Below, piece by piece: positions 10,353-20,955 of a DNA stretch of 64,000 nt. Origin of the DNA: Symsagittifera roscoffensis (taxonomy: Eukaryota; Xenacoelomorpha; Acoela; Convolutidae); contig NC_087066.1 in the NCBI RefSeq assembly GCF_963678635.1, positions 66,189,277-66,253,276 on the forward strand. Reading direction: 5' to 3'. The notes under the pieces are model-generated. The model was not told the DNA's origin and made no database searches. It was given only the letters and a program-made list of their open reading frames with translations. How positions within the stretch are numbered: position 1 is the first letter of the stretch; each line of letters starts with the position of its first letter. The position numbers and the translations under genes are program-made.

Positions 10353-12324
10353 ATATATCATGAAGACGAAAGCTGATTAAAAGTCGTTTAGCTGCTTGCC
10401 TAAAAATGCTAACATGATTATTAGCCCCTGAACAGACAAAACAATAATTGCCTAGTTCAAAACCGTTAAAAACGAATAAACTTCAGGAAACTGACGTCAG
10501 CTAGTCGTGAATAGGAAGCTTTTTGAGATCCGTCACTGTGTAATTTCTGGGCGAATGTCACATAGACGTTCTTATAGCCCTCGTGGCTGGGCCTGTTTAA
10601 GGCAATCGACCATCAATCATGATAAGCAAATGTCTTAGAAACGAATTCTCCGCTCCAAGTGAATGCCCGAGTCAGAGGCCTGATTGTCCTGTTTTGTAAT
10701 AGACGGATGGTTCGGACCCTCAGTTTAGTACAATTCAGCTTTTCAACCTTGTTAAGACCAAAAATCCCTGGGCTCGTAGGGTCAGCTAGGAAGTCATGAG
10801 CCCACTTCTCACAAGGCTCTGGGACCGAAAAGCATTACAGAGAAAGCGTAATACCAAACAACTAAGAAAAAGCAAAAAACAAATTGACTTTAAAAGGAGA
10901 AGAACAAAAACAGTATAAACCCAAAAAAGATTTTAAAAAACAATACGAAACAAAAAAACACTTAATTTTTTATTTGCGGTGGTGATGTGTTTCGACTCTC
11001 CTGTTTTTTTTGTTGTTTCGCTTTGATTTATATCATATCTGATTGAAAGATCAATGGTTTTGCTGGTCGGTTAGGTACGCACACTTAAAAAATATTTGAG
11101 TATTTAGGCACGTTAATGATAATTTTGCTGGTGATCGGACGGTAGAGCTGCAGGCTGACAGACATGCTCTAGACACAGTAGGGGCAGCAGAGACAACATC
11201 CGCAACGACTGTTGGGTATCGTTAGCTCAATTTTGGTTTTGTTCAGGTACTATATCAATAAACTTATGTGGTAGGTGACACTTTTGGACCGGCCCGATAG
11301 CACCCTCCATCGAGAGCAAACTTCCAAAATAAGGGTCCTAATTCGAGTTTTGTGGTATAAATGAGGATATAGTATTATCAATTAAAGACTACTAAAAGGT
11401 TACAACCCGTGTTATATTTTATCTGTCTCACACTTTAGACGCGAAAGTCCCTATTTTTGTCAAAAAATACCAAGTATCGACAGAAGTGTGAACCCCTAAT
11501 TTTTGGATATCGGGTTCTTGCTGAATGGAAAAAAACATCCGTGCTGTGAACTAATACGTCCGTTCAAACGCCCTAATAAGAAAACCACGCCGAGAAAGAC
11601 TTAGGAAAAGTTGATAGAAAAAAGTTTTCGATCAAGTTTTTTGTAATTTTTTTTTCAATTTTTCTGAAACCGTTTTGAATTTATAGTTTTGAGATTTTCA
11701 GAGGGGAAGTGCTGAAAATTTTTGCACTAGAAAGATTAACGAGCCCAATCACCTCAACAATTGTGAAACAACCATCCGAGTGGCTCCGTGGATAAAGACA
11801 GAGACTTAAATATTGGAAAAAGAAGGAATTGGAGGGTCCAAATTTGATAGTTTTTTGTCCAAAATTCGGTTTCGAAACCAATTTTGGTAATTTTTTTGCG
11901 TTAATTTAGCTTTGTACAGCGCTATTGCTCTCGTTTCAATATTTTTAGGCTCTTTAAGCAAAAATTGCCATAAAGTTTCTGAAAACCTTTATAGGTAGTG
12001 AAAAAAGGTCAATCTAGCGTTTTCATTGATTTCTCAAAGACTACAGAACCAATCGGAATCATTTTGTACCATAAGTCGACATTTTTATTCATCATCTTGA
12101 CCCATAACTGTTTTGAGGTCAAGATAATTAGAGAAGAAATTTTTTTGTTATAATTTCTCAGTTCGGAGAGTCCAAATTCAAAGAACCCTCCGAGCACAAG
12201 AAACTTTAATAAAATTTCAATTTTATTCTTCACGGTAGGTTGACCGGCTCAACAAACTTTTTTTTAGGTCAAAGAGATCGCAATCGGAGACTGTTCGGCT
12301 GCGAAAACACTTGATTTTGTGGAA

Positions 12325-12745
12325 CTTGGGAACCCTCCGAAGCATCCCTCCGAAGTCAGTTAAGCCCCATAATAACCCTCCTTACTAAAAAGAGATTTAA
12401 CGAACCCTCCGAAGTAGTTAAAGGCAACCCTCATGAAAAAATTTAACCTTGTGCAATTCCTTTTGACTCCAGCCGGAGACCCTTTTGAGGCAAAAAATTG
12501 AAGTTTCTCAAGTGTTAAGGAAGCCTCCGAAGTAACCCTCCCGAGTGTATTAGGCCCCTTAATAACCCTCTTAAATAAATTTTGGAGAAACCTCCGAAGT
12601 ATATTAATTACTTTAGGTAACCTCCGAAGTAGGTGAAGTGCCTTACGAACCCTTCGAAGTAACTCTCCGATGTAGGTTAAGCGTCTTAAAAACCCTCCTT
12701 AACGAAATCAAAATGAACCCTCGGAGGTAACTTAGATGCTCAAAT
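12325..12745 (+). repeat. CCCTCCGAAGT minisatellite in LTR
   Basis: Irregularly spaced copies of AACCCTCCGAAGTAACCCTCC-like sequence, separated by stretches such as TTAGGCCCCTTAATAACCCTC. A homologous block lies at 27140-27535 in the B LTR. Confidence 0.75.
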
Positions 12746-12877
12746 ACGGCTTTAGAATTGAAAACGATGGTTAAATACTTTCGGGGTGTTCAAATTAGGA
12801 GTAAGCGGACCAATTGTTTCGGAGATTCACGGTCAACTTTGGATACTAGATCGTGTTCAACAAAGTACCCCGAAAAC

Positions 12878-13077
12878 NNNNNNNNNNNNNNNNNNNNNNN
12901 NNNNNNNNNNNNNNNNNNNNNNNNNNNNNNNNNNNNNNNNNNNNNNNNNNNNNNNNNNNNNNNNNNNNNNNNNNNNNNNNNNNNNNNNNNNNNNNNNNNN
13001 NNNNNNNNNNNNNNNNNNNNNNNNNNNNNNNNNNNNNNNNNNNNNNNNNNNNNNNNNNNNNNNNNNNNNNNNNNNNN
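12878..13077. other. Assembly gap (200 N)
   Basis: Exactly 200 N bases, typical of a scaffolding gap of unknown true size. It separates the plus-strand C LTR from the minus-strand A coding block. Frames reported across it are artefacts. Confidence 0.99.
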
Positions 13078-13475
13078 CATTGCATACACAAATTTTAGGC
13101 CATCCGGGAGGTGTGCATATCCTGGTGATAACACGAACACTGGCTTTGGCGTTATCTTCTGGAACCCGCCTTTCTATAACACGTCCATGATCTCGCCCAT
13201 GGACTCCGGAATGTCTTTAATTGCTGGCCACACCGAATCTTCCGCGGTTGTTGGCTCTCTGAGTCTGCTCAGGAGACCTCTTCTATGCAGGTGATCATTA
13301 ATACTGACGAACACGGTCGCAATCGGATTCACGTCAGTTTGTCGTTGAACCCCAATTGCCAATGATGTCGATTGCATCCAATCCATGTCGATTTCCGCCA
13401 ACATTTTTACATCGGGCGAAACAAGGACTTAGAGGTATGTCTGGAGTCCGAGCTCGCAATCATTGATATCTTTAC
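13078..13475 (-). pseudogene. Second SGNH-like domain, copy 1 (element A)
   Basis: On the minus strand, MIASSDSRH-type block I sequence near 13440-13470 is followed by WAIGVQ/LAIGVQRQTDVNPIATVF and VSINDHLHRRGLLSRL. This matches B's ISVQRVVNVDPEVVI and GSNDHLQSRGLLNSL. IN-D replaces the GxND of block III. A 1-base difference from the copies at 18300 and 19300 changes the frame around the Met-Leu-Ala start. The downstream half is missing in the gap. Confidence 0.6.
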
Positions 13476-13567
13476 TTTCCTCATCTCTGCTTTGTCGTAC
13501 GGGGCGAAGATGGTCTCGTCTATTCGGAATTTGAGTTCACCGTGTCTATCAGCATCACTTTTTTGGG

Positions 13568-13999
13568 CTAATTTTTTTTCGGAAAGGCTCTTTCTTTCAC
13601 ATGAGCTGGAAGCGCTCGTACTTGTTTAAACATCTTCACTTGTTGCCCCGTTGGTGCTCTACTTGTCAAGAATCTCCCTGGTCTGTCCTCTCTAGTCTGC
13701 TCATTATAATTCATCCTTACATCTTGTAAGGGTATGGCATTCACGGGATCCATGTTATTGTTTGAGGGCAGTCCCTCAAGATCAGCAAACCGTGATGCTG
13801 TTGTAGAGCTGAAGTTGAAGTTGATCCCTGCTGCTATCAACCAGTCCACTCCAACGATCGGGTACACTCCATTTACTGACAGTCTCGCGCCATTCAGCAT
13901 TCTCATCGCATCAGCTGCAAGTCTTACCGTTAGAAGGTTCAGCTTCATTAAATCTTGCTTGTAAACATGCCAGGGGGACGGTATTGGTCTTAACAACAT
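13568..13999 (-). pseudogene. 'GVDWL' linker domain, copy 1 (element A)
   Basis: A 143-residue open frame: YKQDLMKLNLLTVRLAADAM, RMLNGARLSVNGVYPIVGVD, WLIAAGINFNFSSTTASRFA and DLEGLPSNNNMDPVNAIPL. Element B 39506-39829 has ARRMLNG, GLYRITGVDWLLAD and DLEGLPGYNTMGPLN. Not a recognised family. It has no aspartic-protease DTG, so it is not a second protease. Confidence 0.6.
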
Positions 14000-14256
14000 C
14001 AGGAATTTTCTATCTTAATGTCGCTTTTTCCTGCTTGTACTCGTCGTCGTTTCAGATCTGGAGGTGCCTGAGGTCACATCGGTCGTTTGATTGACTGGTT
14101 CCAATCTTCGTCGGGGATGGATGGTTCTCATTATTGGTGCTTCACCCGGTCGATCCAACACGTATGACCTCTGTTCTTGCTCACTCGAGCTCTGCATCGT
14201 TTCTGGAACGGCTGTTACTGATCCCGAGCGTGTCTCCAGATTAGAAGGCAAAAAGG

Positions 14257-14832
14257 TCAAAATCGCCGGTACATCGCCCCTTTTTCCGTTCTGAGTGCTC
14301 CAGTGTCGAATAGTTCAACTTGTTGCTCCTGGGAGATACGGTTCATCTCGCCTTGTCCTTCTATAATTTCGAGGTGTATTTCATCAGTGGTAAATCTGGC
14401 CTGTTCCAGAGCCCTCGGCTCATGCTCCAAGTTCATTAAAATCATTCATTCAGCGTTGCGACTTGCCAGATTACGCTCTATAATGTACCACCTAACGACA
14501 TTTTCATTGTGCTTTCTACCTGTGGGTGACTGCGTTCTCGTGTTCATCGGTATGATGCAAACGGTCAGTGACACGCACTGAAATTTTTGCCACACTGTGG
14601 TAAACAAGCACACGAACATTGCCTCCCATTGTTTTTTTTCTGAGTCCGAGCTTCTGGGCACGTTGTTTGTGCCTATTAGAATCATTATAACCACGATTCT
14701 GGCTGGGTTCATCAACTCCACCATCCGATACAGCTGGGCTACTGTGGCACCTCCGAGTACGATCTCTGCAGTGATCCATGAGGTTCTCTAGTTTTGCAAA
14801 ACTCTGCCTAAACTATCGCCCAATATCAGATG
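14257..14832 (-). pseudogene. SGNH/GDSL hydrolase domain, copy 1 (element A)
   Basis: Minus-strand reading gives block I LILGDSLGRVL (GDS codons complementary to about 14812-14822), a stop shortly after it, block II VLGGATVAQLYRMVEL, block III LIGTNNVPRS (about 14660-14680) and block V TTDEIHLE (14374-14385). All four SGNH signature positions, including Ser and the Asp-x2-His, are present. Of the three elements, A keeps the most canonical SGNH motifs. At least one in-frame stop and frame changes make it non-functional as it stands. Substrate unknown; the fold includes esterases and deacetylases. Confidence 0.8.
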
Positions 14833-15445
14833 CGACGTTCAAGTGGTGGCTGCTGCATATTCACCACTAGACTCTAAGTTGATCGACTGAAACATGCTCG
14901 TATGTCCGTATCTAGGACTCATGTGAAGCTGACTTTAATTTGATTGTTCTTCAGCATGTCAAATAAACGCGACACTTTCTTCATTGGTATCTCCTGTATC
15001 TTCCTGTCCGAGGTTTTTGAGGTTTTGCTAGTCTCGTTACGGTAGCAGATCCTGTTTTTCTCACTTCTTTCGAGGAGAGCTCTACTCTGCCGGTTCATCG
15101 ATTGTTCCATAGGGTGCTGTCACCCCGGATTCTGGCACACTCTTGTTGGCCACAATCAGCCCAGCCGATTCCACCAGCTGCTGCATGGTTCTTCACTAGC
15201 TGCTCCACCATTTCTACCGGGTGCTGTTGGAACTTGCATTTCTGTTGTCTGACACAATTCGCGCGGCGCCAGAATCTCCATCAGGGACTGCCCACAAGGA
15301 ATACTCCCTGCGGTTAATGATCGTTTCATCGTTGCTAATTCTAGTCGTTCCGAACGCTCCTTATATTCCTGCCTCAAGCGTTCTATCTTCTCTACTTGAT
15401 TCTTGTGACAAACATCAAACAGTCTTCTCCACTTATCTGTATCCC
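14833..15445 (-). pseudogene. Coiled-coil and linker between helical domain and SGNH, copy 1 (element A)
   Basis: Short frames rich in Arg, Glu, Lys and Gln (MRQEYKERSERLELATM; NRQSRALLERSEKNRICYRN). Position and composition match B's coiled coil at 37970-38394. The order in A is helical domain, coiled coil, linker, SGNH. Several frame breaks; no catalytic motif. Confidence 0.45.
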
Positions 15446-15973
15446 TTAAGTTCTGACCAAGGTTTTTCTCACTCGGTCCAGCTCGTCCTTTGTTTCGTTC
15501 AGATTTTCCATCGTTTCATTCGTCTGTACTTCTTCTTTTTCCACTCTAGGTCTCTTGGCCGACACCGCAGCTTTCAATTGTGAGCTAAACGAGGCAGCCT
15601 CGCTACTCATTTCCTGATGGAAAACTCGATGTTTAGTCCTCAGACTGGGCCTAGGCCTGGCTGGGAGACGCATCTCTCCAGGCTTGTACATCCTTGTGGT
15701 ACTCACACCGGGTTCGTGCGCAAAATCGCTTCCTGAGAGAGCTCCATTTCTCCATCGCATAACAAGAAGACTTTGGCGGTCCACCACTCCTTGCCCGCCG
15801 CAAGCCACCATCAGCAAGACTTCAGTGGGGCGATCCCCACGGTTTTTATGCCCTAGGATGTTGATCAGAGCAGCCGTCAACATGGTCACCTTCGGGTCAT
15901 TCTGGGCATAATCTCTCTCCAGCAGCCTGCGAAAAAGCTCGTCTATGACTGGTCCTAGATCTGCATCGGCCAA
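15446..15973 (-). CDS. Conserved N-terminal helical domain of extra ORF, copy 1 (element A)
   Basis: A 175-residue frame. Core motifs: VIDELFRRLLERDYAQNDPK, ALINILGHKNRGDRPTEVLL, MRWRNGALSGSD and EPG. Element B (37455-37964) shows ALDEVYQRLIDC, ALLNALGREARGKHPTEVVL, MRWRRGEMSGHD and EPG. The C-terminal third becomes Lys/Glu-rich and heptad-like. There is no in-frame ATG at the start of similarity (a TTG sits at 15971-15973), so the true start may be upstream or reached by splicing. No family recognised. Confidence 0.6.
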   Translation of the reverse strand: MADADLGPVIDELFRRLLERDYAQNDPKVTMLTAALINILGHKNRGDRPTEVLLMVACGGQGVVDRQSLLVMRWRNGALSGSDFAHEPGVSTTRMYKPGEMRLPARPRPSLRTKHRVFHQEMSSEAASFSSQLKAAVSAKRPRVEKEEVQTNETMENLNETKDELDRVRKTLVRT

Positions 15974-16300
15974 AACATTTGTTGAGAAAAATTATTTTGA
16001 ATATTGAATGCAATAAGTTGATTTCGCAAAGTTGAAGTTCAAAGACTAAATTGATCAATCAGGATCTAGAAATAAGATTTTTACTATCATATCTGTCAAC
16101 ATTGCTCCAAAATCATATTAAAACTGACTTAAAAACAGTCAGATAAGCAAAGTTTCTGTTCCTACTTCGTCATCGTCCAAGAGATTGAAGTTCAGGCTAG
16201 ACGCACCACCTACTGAGGCACTGCCGTCGTCCCTTCCCGCTGGATCAGGGTCCTGCTCCATCGGTTCTTCCGGTTGACGGTCTTCTTTCTTCTCCTCATC
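15974..16300. other. Junction region of the duplicated block
   Basis: 15974-16149 is the non-coding AT-rich sequence upstream of the helical domain, identical to 22098-22273. At 16149/16150 the sequence switches to the acidic C-terminal coding part of A. The bases 16258-16355 reappear as an isolated 98-bp piece at 18941-19038. Confidence 0.6.
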
Positions 16301-16870
16301 TCAAATTTCATTTTTTTCTGACCCTGAAGGACCTTGCTCGTCGTTTATCGTTTCGAGTGGAGGCTTCGGCACCACTAGCTTGTCAGCTGACGGGTCTTCC
16401 ATTTCTCCGTGTCTAATCACAATTTCGTGACAGTCCAAGGGCGCTAGAGTAGCCCTATTCAGCAGTTTCCTAGTTATTGCCAACTCTGGTCTCACATTCT
16501 TCACTATCAGTGTGGCCTCCTGCAAGTCAGCCTTGCCTATCATGGTAGTTGGCGCCAGGTCCAACGTCGCCCATTCTTCCTCGAATCTTCCTGGTTTTGG
16601 AGTGGCCGCGTTGCTCATCCTTTTCCTCGTGGACTCATCCACATAAACAAGCTGGGTGTATTGCAGCACGGCAGTAATTCTGTCTATGAAGCACGGGTCC
16701 ATCGATTCAGAGAATTTCGCTATCCTTCTTTCGTTGATCTCGAAGGCTCTCAAACTGGGAGTGAGTTCCACGGAGTCTGCTACGAGCAACATCCTCTTAA
16801 TTAAGGGAATATAGGGTATTTCTTCTGGTAGCTTTTTGTTGTCGCCCCAGTCTTCAGTTTCTTTTCTCAC
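16301..16870 (-). CDS. C-terminal part of first extra module (element A)
   Basis: A 189-residue open frame: IPYIPLIKRMLLVADSVELT, RIAKFSESMDPCFIDRITAV, LDCHEIVIRHGEMEDPSADK and a Ser/Glu/Pro-rich end. It aligns loosely with B's CPLYPRIGRMLLGETV (about 41890-41950), EEMEPRFHSWNAAAIQIF (about 42010-42060) and EEPVEIVLNDQV (42270-42310), so in B the same protein is spread over three frames. No known family. It directly follows the PKLWNLRP domain. Confidence 0.55.
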   Translation of the reverse strand: MRKETEDWGDNKKLPEEIPYIPLIKRMLLVADSVELTPSLRAFEINERRIAKFSESMDPCFIDRITAVLQYTQLVYVDESTRKRMSNAATPKPGRFEEEWATLDLAPTTMIGKADLQEATLIVKNVRPELAITRKLLNRATLAPLDCHEIVIRHGEMEDPSADKLVVPKPPLETINDEQGPSGSEKNEI

Positions 16871-16916
16871 ATTCTGGTATGGGACTATTACACGAAGAAA
16901 TCTAGTTATTTCACCA

Positions 16917-17183
16917 TTAGGGTCTCAAATTCCAGAGCTTTGGGAACACCTCGATATGCTCTCTGTCCACTTCGTCCATGCGATCACGGAAGTGATCATT
17001 GAAGTTATCTGCTGTCATATCTGGCTTTGCGATTTTCGCGAACAGTAAATCCTCACTCAACAACTCGCGTAGCACGTTTGGCTCACACCAATTGAGTATG
17101 CTCCTGTCCACTGCTGAAATGAGGTTCAGGTGCAACAACGACTTTCTATAGGCTTCCACTTTTGCATCAGGGAACGCGAACAC
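16917..17183 (-). pseudogene. 'LNWCE...PKLWNLRP' domain (element A)
   Basis: The frame contains FAFPDAKVEAYRKSLLHLNL, SILNWCEPNVLRELLSEDLL, FRDRMDEVDREHIE and FPKLWNLRP. Best-preserved version of this conserved domain; counterparts are at 2957-3300 (C) and 41520-41860 (B). Function unknown. Confidence 0.65.
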
Positions 17184-17190
17184 TGCTGGA

Positions 17191-17681
17191 CTATATAGTC
17201 GTCACAAACTCGATGACTCCCCTGATCAGTGCTAAGGGATCTGTTCCCATAGCTAGGCTTAAATCGGTTAGGGGCATGCCCCCCGCATAACTTCGCACAT
17301 CCTCTTCTTTTTCTTTTGTCTTGTCTTCTCCGGTTTTAAAGTGATTTTGTTGTAGGAGGTATGGCATGAGAGTATGTGTCAGATCCCGTATTTTAGACCA
17401 GGAGCCCATGGACCTTTTATGTCGAAGTTTTTCGAATTTTCCTCCCATTTGCTCGGGGTAACGGGTTAAATTTGTCAATCCTCCCTATTTTCCATGCCCG
17501 ATCGCAATTAATGTCAGGGCCCATCCTGTCGGAGATTTTGTATTCCTTCAGTGAGCAGCACTGCTTGTCCTGTAATGAAATTTTCTGCTCCAAGCGTCAC
17601 GAACGTTCCCAGAATTACTAAGATAGATAATTTTGTGATGACTTTGAGGAATTCCCTCAATAGATAGCAAATGAGTCTCGG
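17191..17681 (-). pseudogene. Helical/linker segment with 'RYPEQ' motif (element A)
   Basis: 17478-17191 contains TRYPEQMGGKFEKLRHK, MPYLLQQNHFKTGEDK and GGMPLTDLSLAMGTDPLALI. B has LRYPEQLQGPKREFD, LLQYLLEQKRSLTGEDK and GEMPLLTDLAQLMQIDPLALI. 17479-17681 continues in other frames with a hydrophobic stretch matching B around 41100. Function unknown. Confidence 0.55.
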
Positions 17682-17939
17682 TTAAATGTTCGCCAGGAAG
17701 GACGTGGTCCATCCTGCTTCCAATCCTTCTGACATGCTATCCGTCCTCTCGAAACCTTCTTCTACTCTCACGTTCTGCGTCCAAAATGCATCGATCGCTA
17801 TCTGGAACATCCTGTCCATGAACACTGCTAATTTTTCTTCTTCATTTTCCGCTAAATTTAATTCTCTCACTAGGTAAGCGTGGATCTTAGTGATCATCGT
17901 TGGGCCCTCCATTCCTTTGAACCACAGATCATTAGACAT
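17682..17939 (-). pseudogene. Helical region after second SGNH-like domain (element A)
   Basis: The frame SNDLWFKGMEG...AVFMDRMFQIAID...SEGLEAGWTTSFLANI corresponds to B's ANNLWFRQTD and GMGVGWSYVLIS region (40650-41030). Alignment is moderate. No recognised family. Confidence 0.45.
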
Positions 17940-18600
17940 ACCACTCTCACTTGATGATCATCGCCGATTCCCGGTTTCAACTTGTTCTGTCTGCTGAAAC
18001 TGGACAGCTCCAATCCCAACACTTCATCTGACACCAGCATGTGTAGCGAATGAACCTTGAAACCTCCCATAGCGCATGAGATATCCGACCACACTGCAGG
18101 CAATTCCGACCTAACTGGCCTCATTTTCTTCGCCTCCACTTGGCGGTTCAGGGCAGGTAAAATCACATCATGTTTCATTTCTGAGGGTAACGCTATCATT
18201 GCATACACAAATTTTAGGCCATCCGGGAGGTGTGCATATCCTGGTGATAACACGAACACTGACTTTGGCGTTATCTTCTGGAACCCGCCTTCCTATAACA
18301 CGTCCATGATCTCGCCCATGGACTCCGGAATGTCTTTAATTGCTGGCCACACCGAATCTTCCGCGGTTGTTGGCTCTCTGAGTCTGCTCAGGAGACCTCT
18401 TCTATGCAGGTGATCATTAATAATGACGAACACGGTCGCAATCGGATTCACGTCCGTTTGTCGTTGAACCCCAATTGCCCATGATGTCGATTGCATCCAA
18501 TCCATGTCGTTTTCCGCCAACATTTTACATCGGGCGAAACAAGGACTTAGAGGTATGTCTGGAGTCCGAGCTCGCAATCATTGATATCTTTACTTTCCTC
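17894..18600 (-). pseudogene. Second SGNH-like domain, most complete copy (element A)
   Basis: Block I MIASSDSRHTSKSLFRP lies near 18535-18590, followed by a frameshift. Then come WAIGVQRQTDVNPIATVFVI with INDHLHRRGLLSRL (18293-18577) and FVLSPGYAHLPDGLKFVYAM through SSFSRQNKLKPGIGDDHQ (17894-18259). B and C share VLSPGYA, FVYAM, PA-NRQ, DE-LGLELS-F-RQ and GDDH. The Ser of block I and the Asn-Asp of block III survive, but the oxyanion Gly is lost. Probably a paralogue of the first SGNH domain with a degenerate active site. Confidence 0.6.
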
Positions 18601-19943
18601 ATCTCTGCTTTGTCGTACGGGGCGAAGATGGTCTCGTCTATTCGGAATTTGAGTTCACCGTGTCTATCAGCATCACTTTTTTGGGCTAATTTTTTTTCGG
18701 AAAGGCTCTTTCTTTCACATGAGCTGGAAGCGCTCGTACTTGTTTAAACATCTTCACTTGTTGCCCCGTTGGTGCTCTACTTGTCAAGAATCTCCCTGGT
18801 CTGTCCTCTCTAGTCTGCTCATTATAATTCATCCTTACATCTTGTAAGGGTATGGCATTCACGGGATCCATGTTATTGTTTGAGGGCAGTCCCTCAAGAT
18901 CAGCAAACCGTGATGCTGTTGTAGAGCTGAAGTTGAAGTTCCATCGGTTCTTCCGGTTGACGGTCTTCTTTCTCCTCCTCATCTCAAATTTCATTTTTTT
19001 CTGACCCTGAAGGACCTTGCTCGTCGTTTATCGTTTCGCAGCATGTGTAGCGAATGAACCTTGAAACCTCCCATAGCGCATGAGATATCCGACCACACTG
19101 CAGGCAATTCCGACCTAACTGGCCTCATTTTCTTCGCCTCCACTTGGCGGTTCAGGGCAGGTAAAATCACATCATGTTTCATTTCTGAGGGTAACGCTAT
19201 CATTGCATACACAAATTTTAGGCCATCCGGGAGGTGTGCATATCCTGGTGATAACACGAACACTGACTTTGGCGTTATCTTCTGGAACCCGCCTTCCTAT
19301 AACACGTCCATGATCTCGCCCATGGACTCCGGAATGTCTTTAATTGCTGGCCACACCGAATCTTCCGCGGTTGTTGGCTCTCTGAGTCTGCTCAGGAGAC
19401 CTCTTCTATGCAGGTGATCATTAATACTGACGAACACGGTCGCAATCGGATTCACGTCCGTTTGTCGTTGAACCCCAATTGCCCATGATGTCGATTGCAT
19501 CCAATCCATGTCGTTTTCCGCCAACATTTTTACATCGGGCGAAACAAGGACTTAGAGGTATGTCTGGAGTCCGAGCTCGCAATCATTGATATCTTTACTT
19601 TCCTCATCTCTGCTTTGTCGTACGGGGCGAAGATGGTCTCGTCTATTCGGAATTTGAGTTCACCGTGTCTATCAGCATCACTTTTTTGGGCTAATTTTTT
19701 TTCGGAAAGGCTCTTTCTTTCACATGAGCTGGAAGCGCTCGTACTTGTTTAAACATCTTCACTTGTTGCCCCGTTGGTGCTCTACTTGTCAAGAATCTCC
19801 CTGGTCTGTCCTCTCTAGTCTGCTCATTATAATTCATCCTTACATCTTGTAAGGGTATGGCATTCACGGGATCCATGTTATTGTTTGAGGGCAGTCCCTC
19901 AAGATCAGCAAACCGTGATGCTGTTGTAGAGCTGAAGTTGAAG
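18035..19943 (-). repeat. Tandem 905-bp repeat with inserted 98-bp fragment
   Basis: 18035-18940 and 19039-19943 are near identical (offset 1004). Between them sits 18941-19038, a copy of 16258-16355. The second unit runs on into the longer 19201-22273 duplication. The order of pieces is not what any single element would have; it is either a real rearrangement or a misassembly. Confidence 0.85.
18991..19640 (-). pseudogene. Second SGNH-like domain, further copy (element A)
   Basis: Repeats the sequence described at 17894-18600: SINDHLHRRGLLSRL (19297-19527) and VLSPGYAHLPDGLKFVYAM (19200-19263). It ends abruptly at 19039, where the 98-bp foreign fragment adds ERRARSFRVRKK-type residues to the frame. 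Confidence 0.6.
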
Positions 19944-20119
19944 TTGATCCCTGCTGCTATCAACCAGTCCACTCCAACGATCGGGTACACTCCATTTACT
20001 GACAGTCTCGCGCCATTCAGCATTCTCATCGCATCAGCTGCAAGTCTTACCGTTAGAAGGTTCAGCTTCATTAAATCTTGCTTGTAAACATACCAGGGGG
20101 ACGGTATTGGTCTTAACAA
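19691..20119 (-). pseudogene. 'GVDWL' linker domain, copy 2 (element A)
   Basis: A 142-residue frame nearly identical to 13568-13999, with RMLNG, GVDWLIAAG and ADLEGLP. Confidence 0.6.
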
Positions 20120-20379
20120 AATCAGGAAATTTCTATCTTAATGTCGCTTTTCCCTGCTTGTACTCGTCGTCGTTTCAGATCTGGAGGTGCCTGAGGTCAC
20201 ATCGGTCGTTTGATTGACTGGTTCCAACCTTCGTCGGGGATGGATGGTTCTCATTATTGGTGCTTCACCCGGTCGATCCAACACGTATGACCTCTGTTCT
20301 TGCTCACTCGAGCTCTGCATCGTTTCTGGAACGGCTGTTACTGATCCCAAGCGTGTCTCCAGATTAGAAGGCAAAAAGG

Positions 20380-20955
20380 TCAAAATCGCCGGTACATCGC
20401 CCCTTTTTCCGTTCTGAGTGCTCCAGTGTCGAATAGTTCAACTTGTTGCTCCTGGGAGATACGGTTCATCTCGCCTTGTCCTTCTATAATTTCGAGGTGT
20501 ATTTCATCAGTGGTAAATCTGGCCTGTTCCAGAGCCCTCGGCTCATGCTCCAAGTTCATTAAAATCATTCATTCAGCGTTGCGACTTGCCAGATTACGCT
20601 CTATAATGTACCACCTAACGACATTTTCATTGTGCTTTCTACCTGTGGGTGACTGCGTTCTCGTGTTCATCGGTATGATGCAAACGGTCAGTGACACGCA
20701 CTGAAATTTTTGCCACACTGTGGTAAACAAGCACACGAACATTGCCTCCCATTGTTTTTTTTCTGAGTCCGAGCTTCTGGGCACGTTGTTTGTACCTATT
20801 AGAATCATTATAACCACGATTCTGGCTGGGTTCATCAACTCCACCATCCGATACAGCTGGGCTACTGTGGCACCTCCGAGTACGATCTCTGCAGTGATCC
20901 ATGAGGTTCTCTAGTTTTGCAAAACTCTGCCTAAACTATCGCCCAAAATCAGATG
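20380..20955 (-). pseudogene. SGNH/GDSL hydrolase domain, copy 2 (element A)
   Basis: Same as 14257-14832: LGDSLGRVL near 20935-20945, GGATVAQLYRMVEL, LIGTNNVPRS and DEIHLE, with the same early stop after block I. Shared breaks show that the duplication happened after the gene had decayed, or that it is an assembly duplicate. Confidence 0.8.

Larger units (their letters stand above)
1..12877 (+). mobile_element. Element C: 3' portion of a giant Ty3/Gypsy-type retrotransposon plus LTR sequence
   Basis: The window opens inside a plus-strand coding region whose domain order (SGNH, GVDWL linker, second SGNH-like, helical, LNW domain, charged region, Cys cluster, EYPCHCLAQ domain) matches the post-integrase part of element B at 38400-46060. 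Gag, pol and the macrodomain of C would lie to the left of the window. Coding similarity stops near 7620. LTR-type sequence follows to the N gap at 12878, and its last 3 kb aligns by eye with the B 5' LTR. Reading frames are broken repeatedly, so the copy looks dead. Assignment to Ty3/Gypsy rests on homology to B, where pol is visible. Confidence 0.75.
9832..12877 (+). repeat. LTR of element C (3' end lost in gap)
   Basis: It starts TGTAGAATGGCACAACCGAA, comparable to the start of the B LTR. It aligns by eye with 25141-27690 along its length: ATTTCTGACAAATGC..., hairpin 1 (10235-10251), hairpin 2 core GGGGATCCGAGACCCAGC (10325-10342), the GACGTCAGCTAGTCGTGAAT block, GGCGAATGTCACATAGACG, and then the CCCTCCG minisatellite. 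There are no convincing coding frames; the few ORFs on the minus strand are spurious. Truncated by the N gap. Confidence 0.65.
13078..16149 (-). repeat. 3.07-kb duplicated block, copy 1
   Basis: Aligns base for base, with few differences, to 19201-22273 (offset 6123-6124). Both copies stop matching right after CAGTCAGATAAGCA. It contains the conserved helical domain, SGNH domain, GVDWL linker and part of the second SGNH-like domain. Its other edge is hidden in the N gap. Confidence 0.9.

Noticed and set aside
12325-12745. CRISPR array or telomere repeat
   Set aside because: CCCTCCG units are irregular, without regular unique spacers, lie inside an LTR and do not match a telomeric hexamer or heptamer pattern.
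12758-13294. ORFs spanning the N gap
   Set aside because: They consist largely of X residues through 200 N bases; only the part after 13078 has homologous sequence, and that is on the minus strand.
13568-13999. A second aspartic protease in the GVDWL domain
   Set aside because: There is no D-T/S-G motif in A, B or C; the domain is conserved on other residues.
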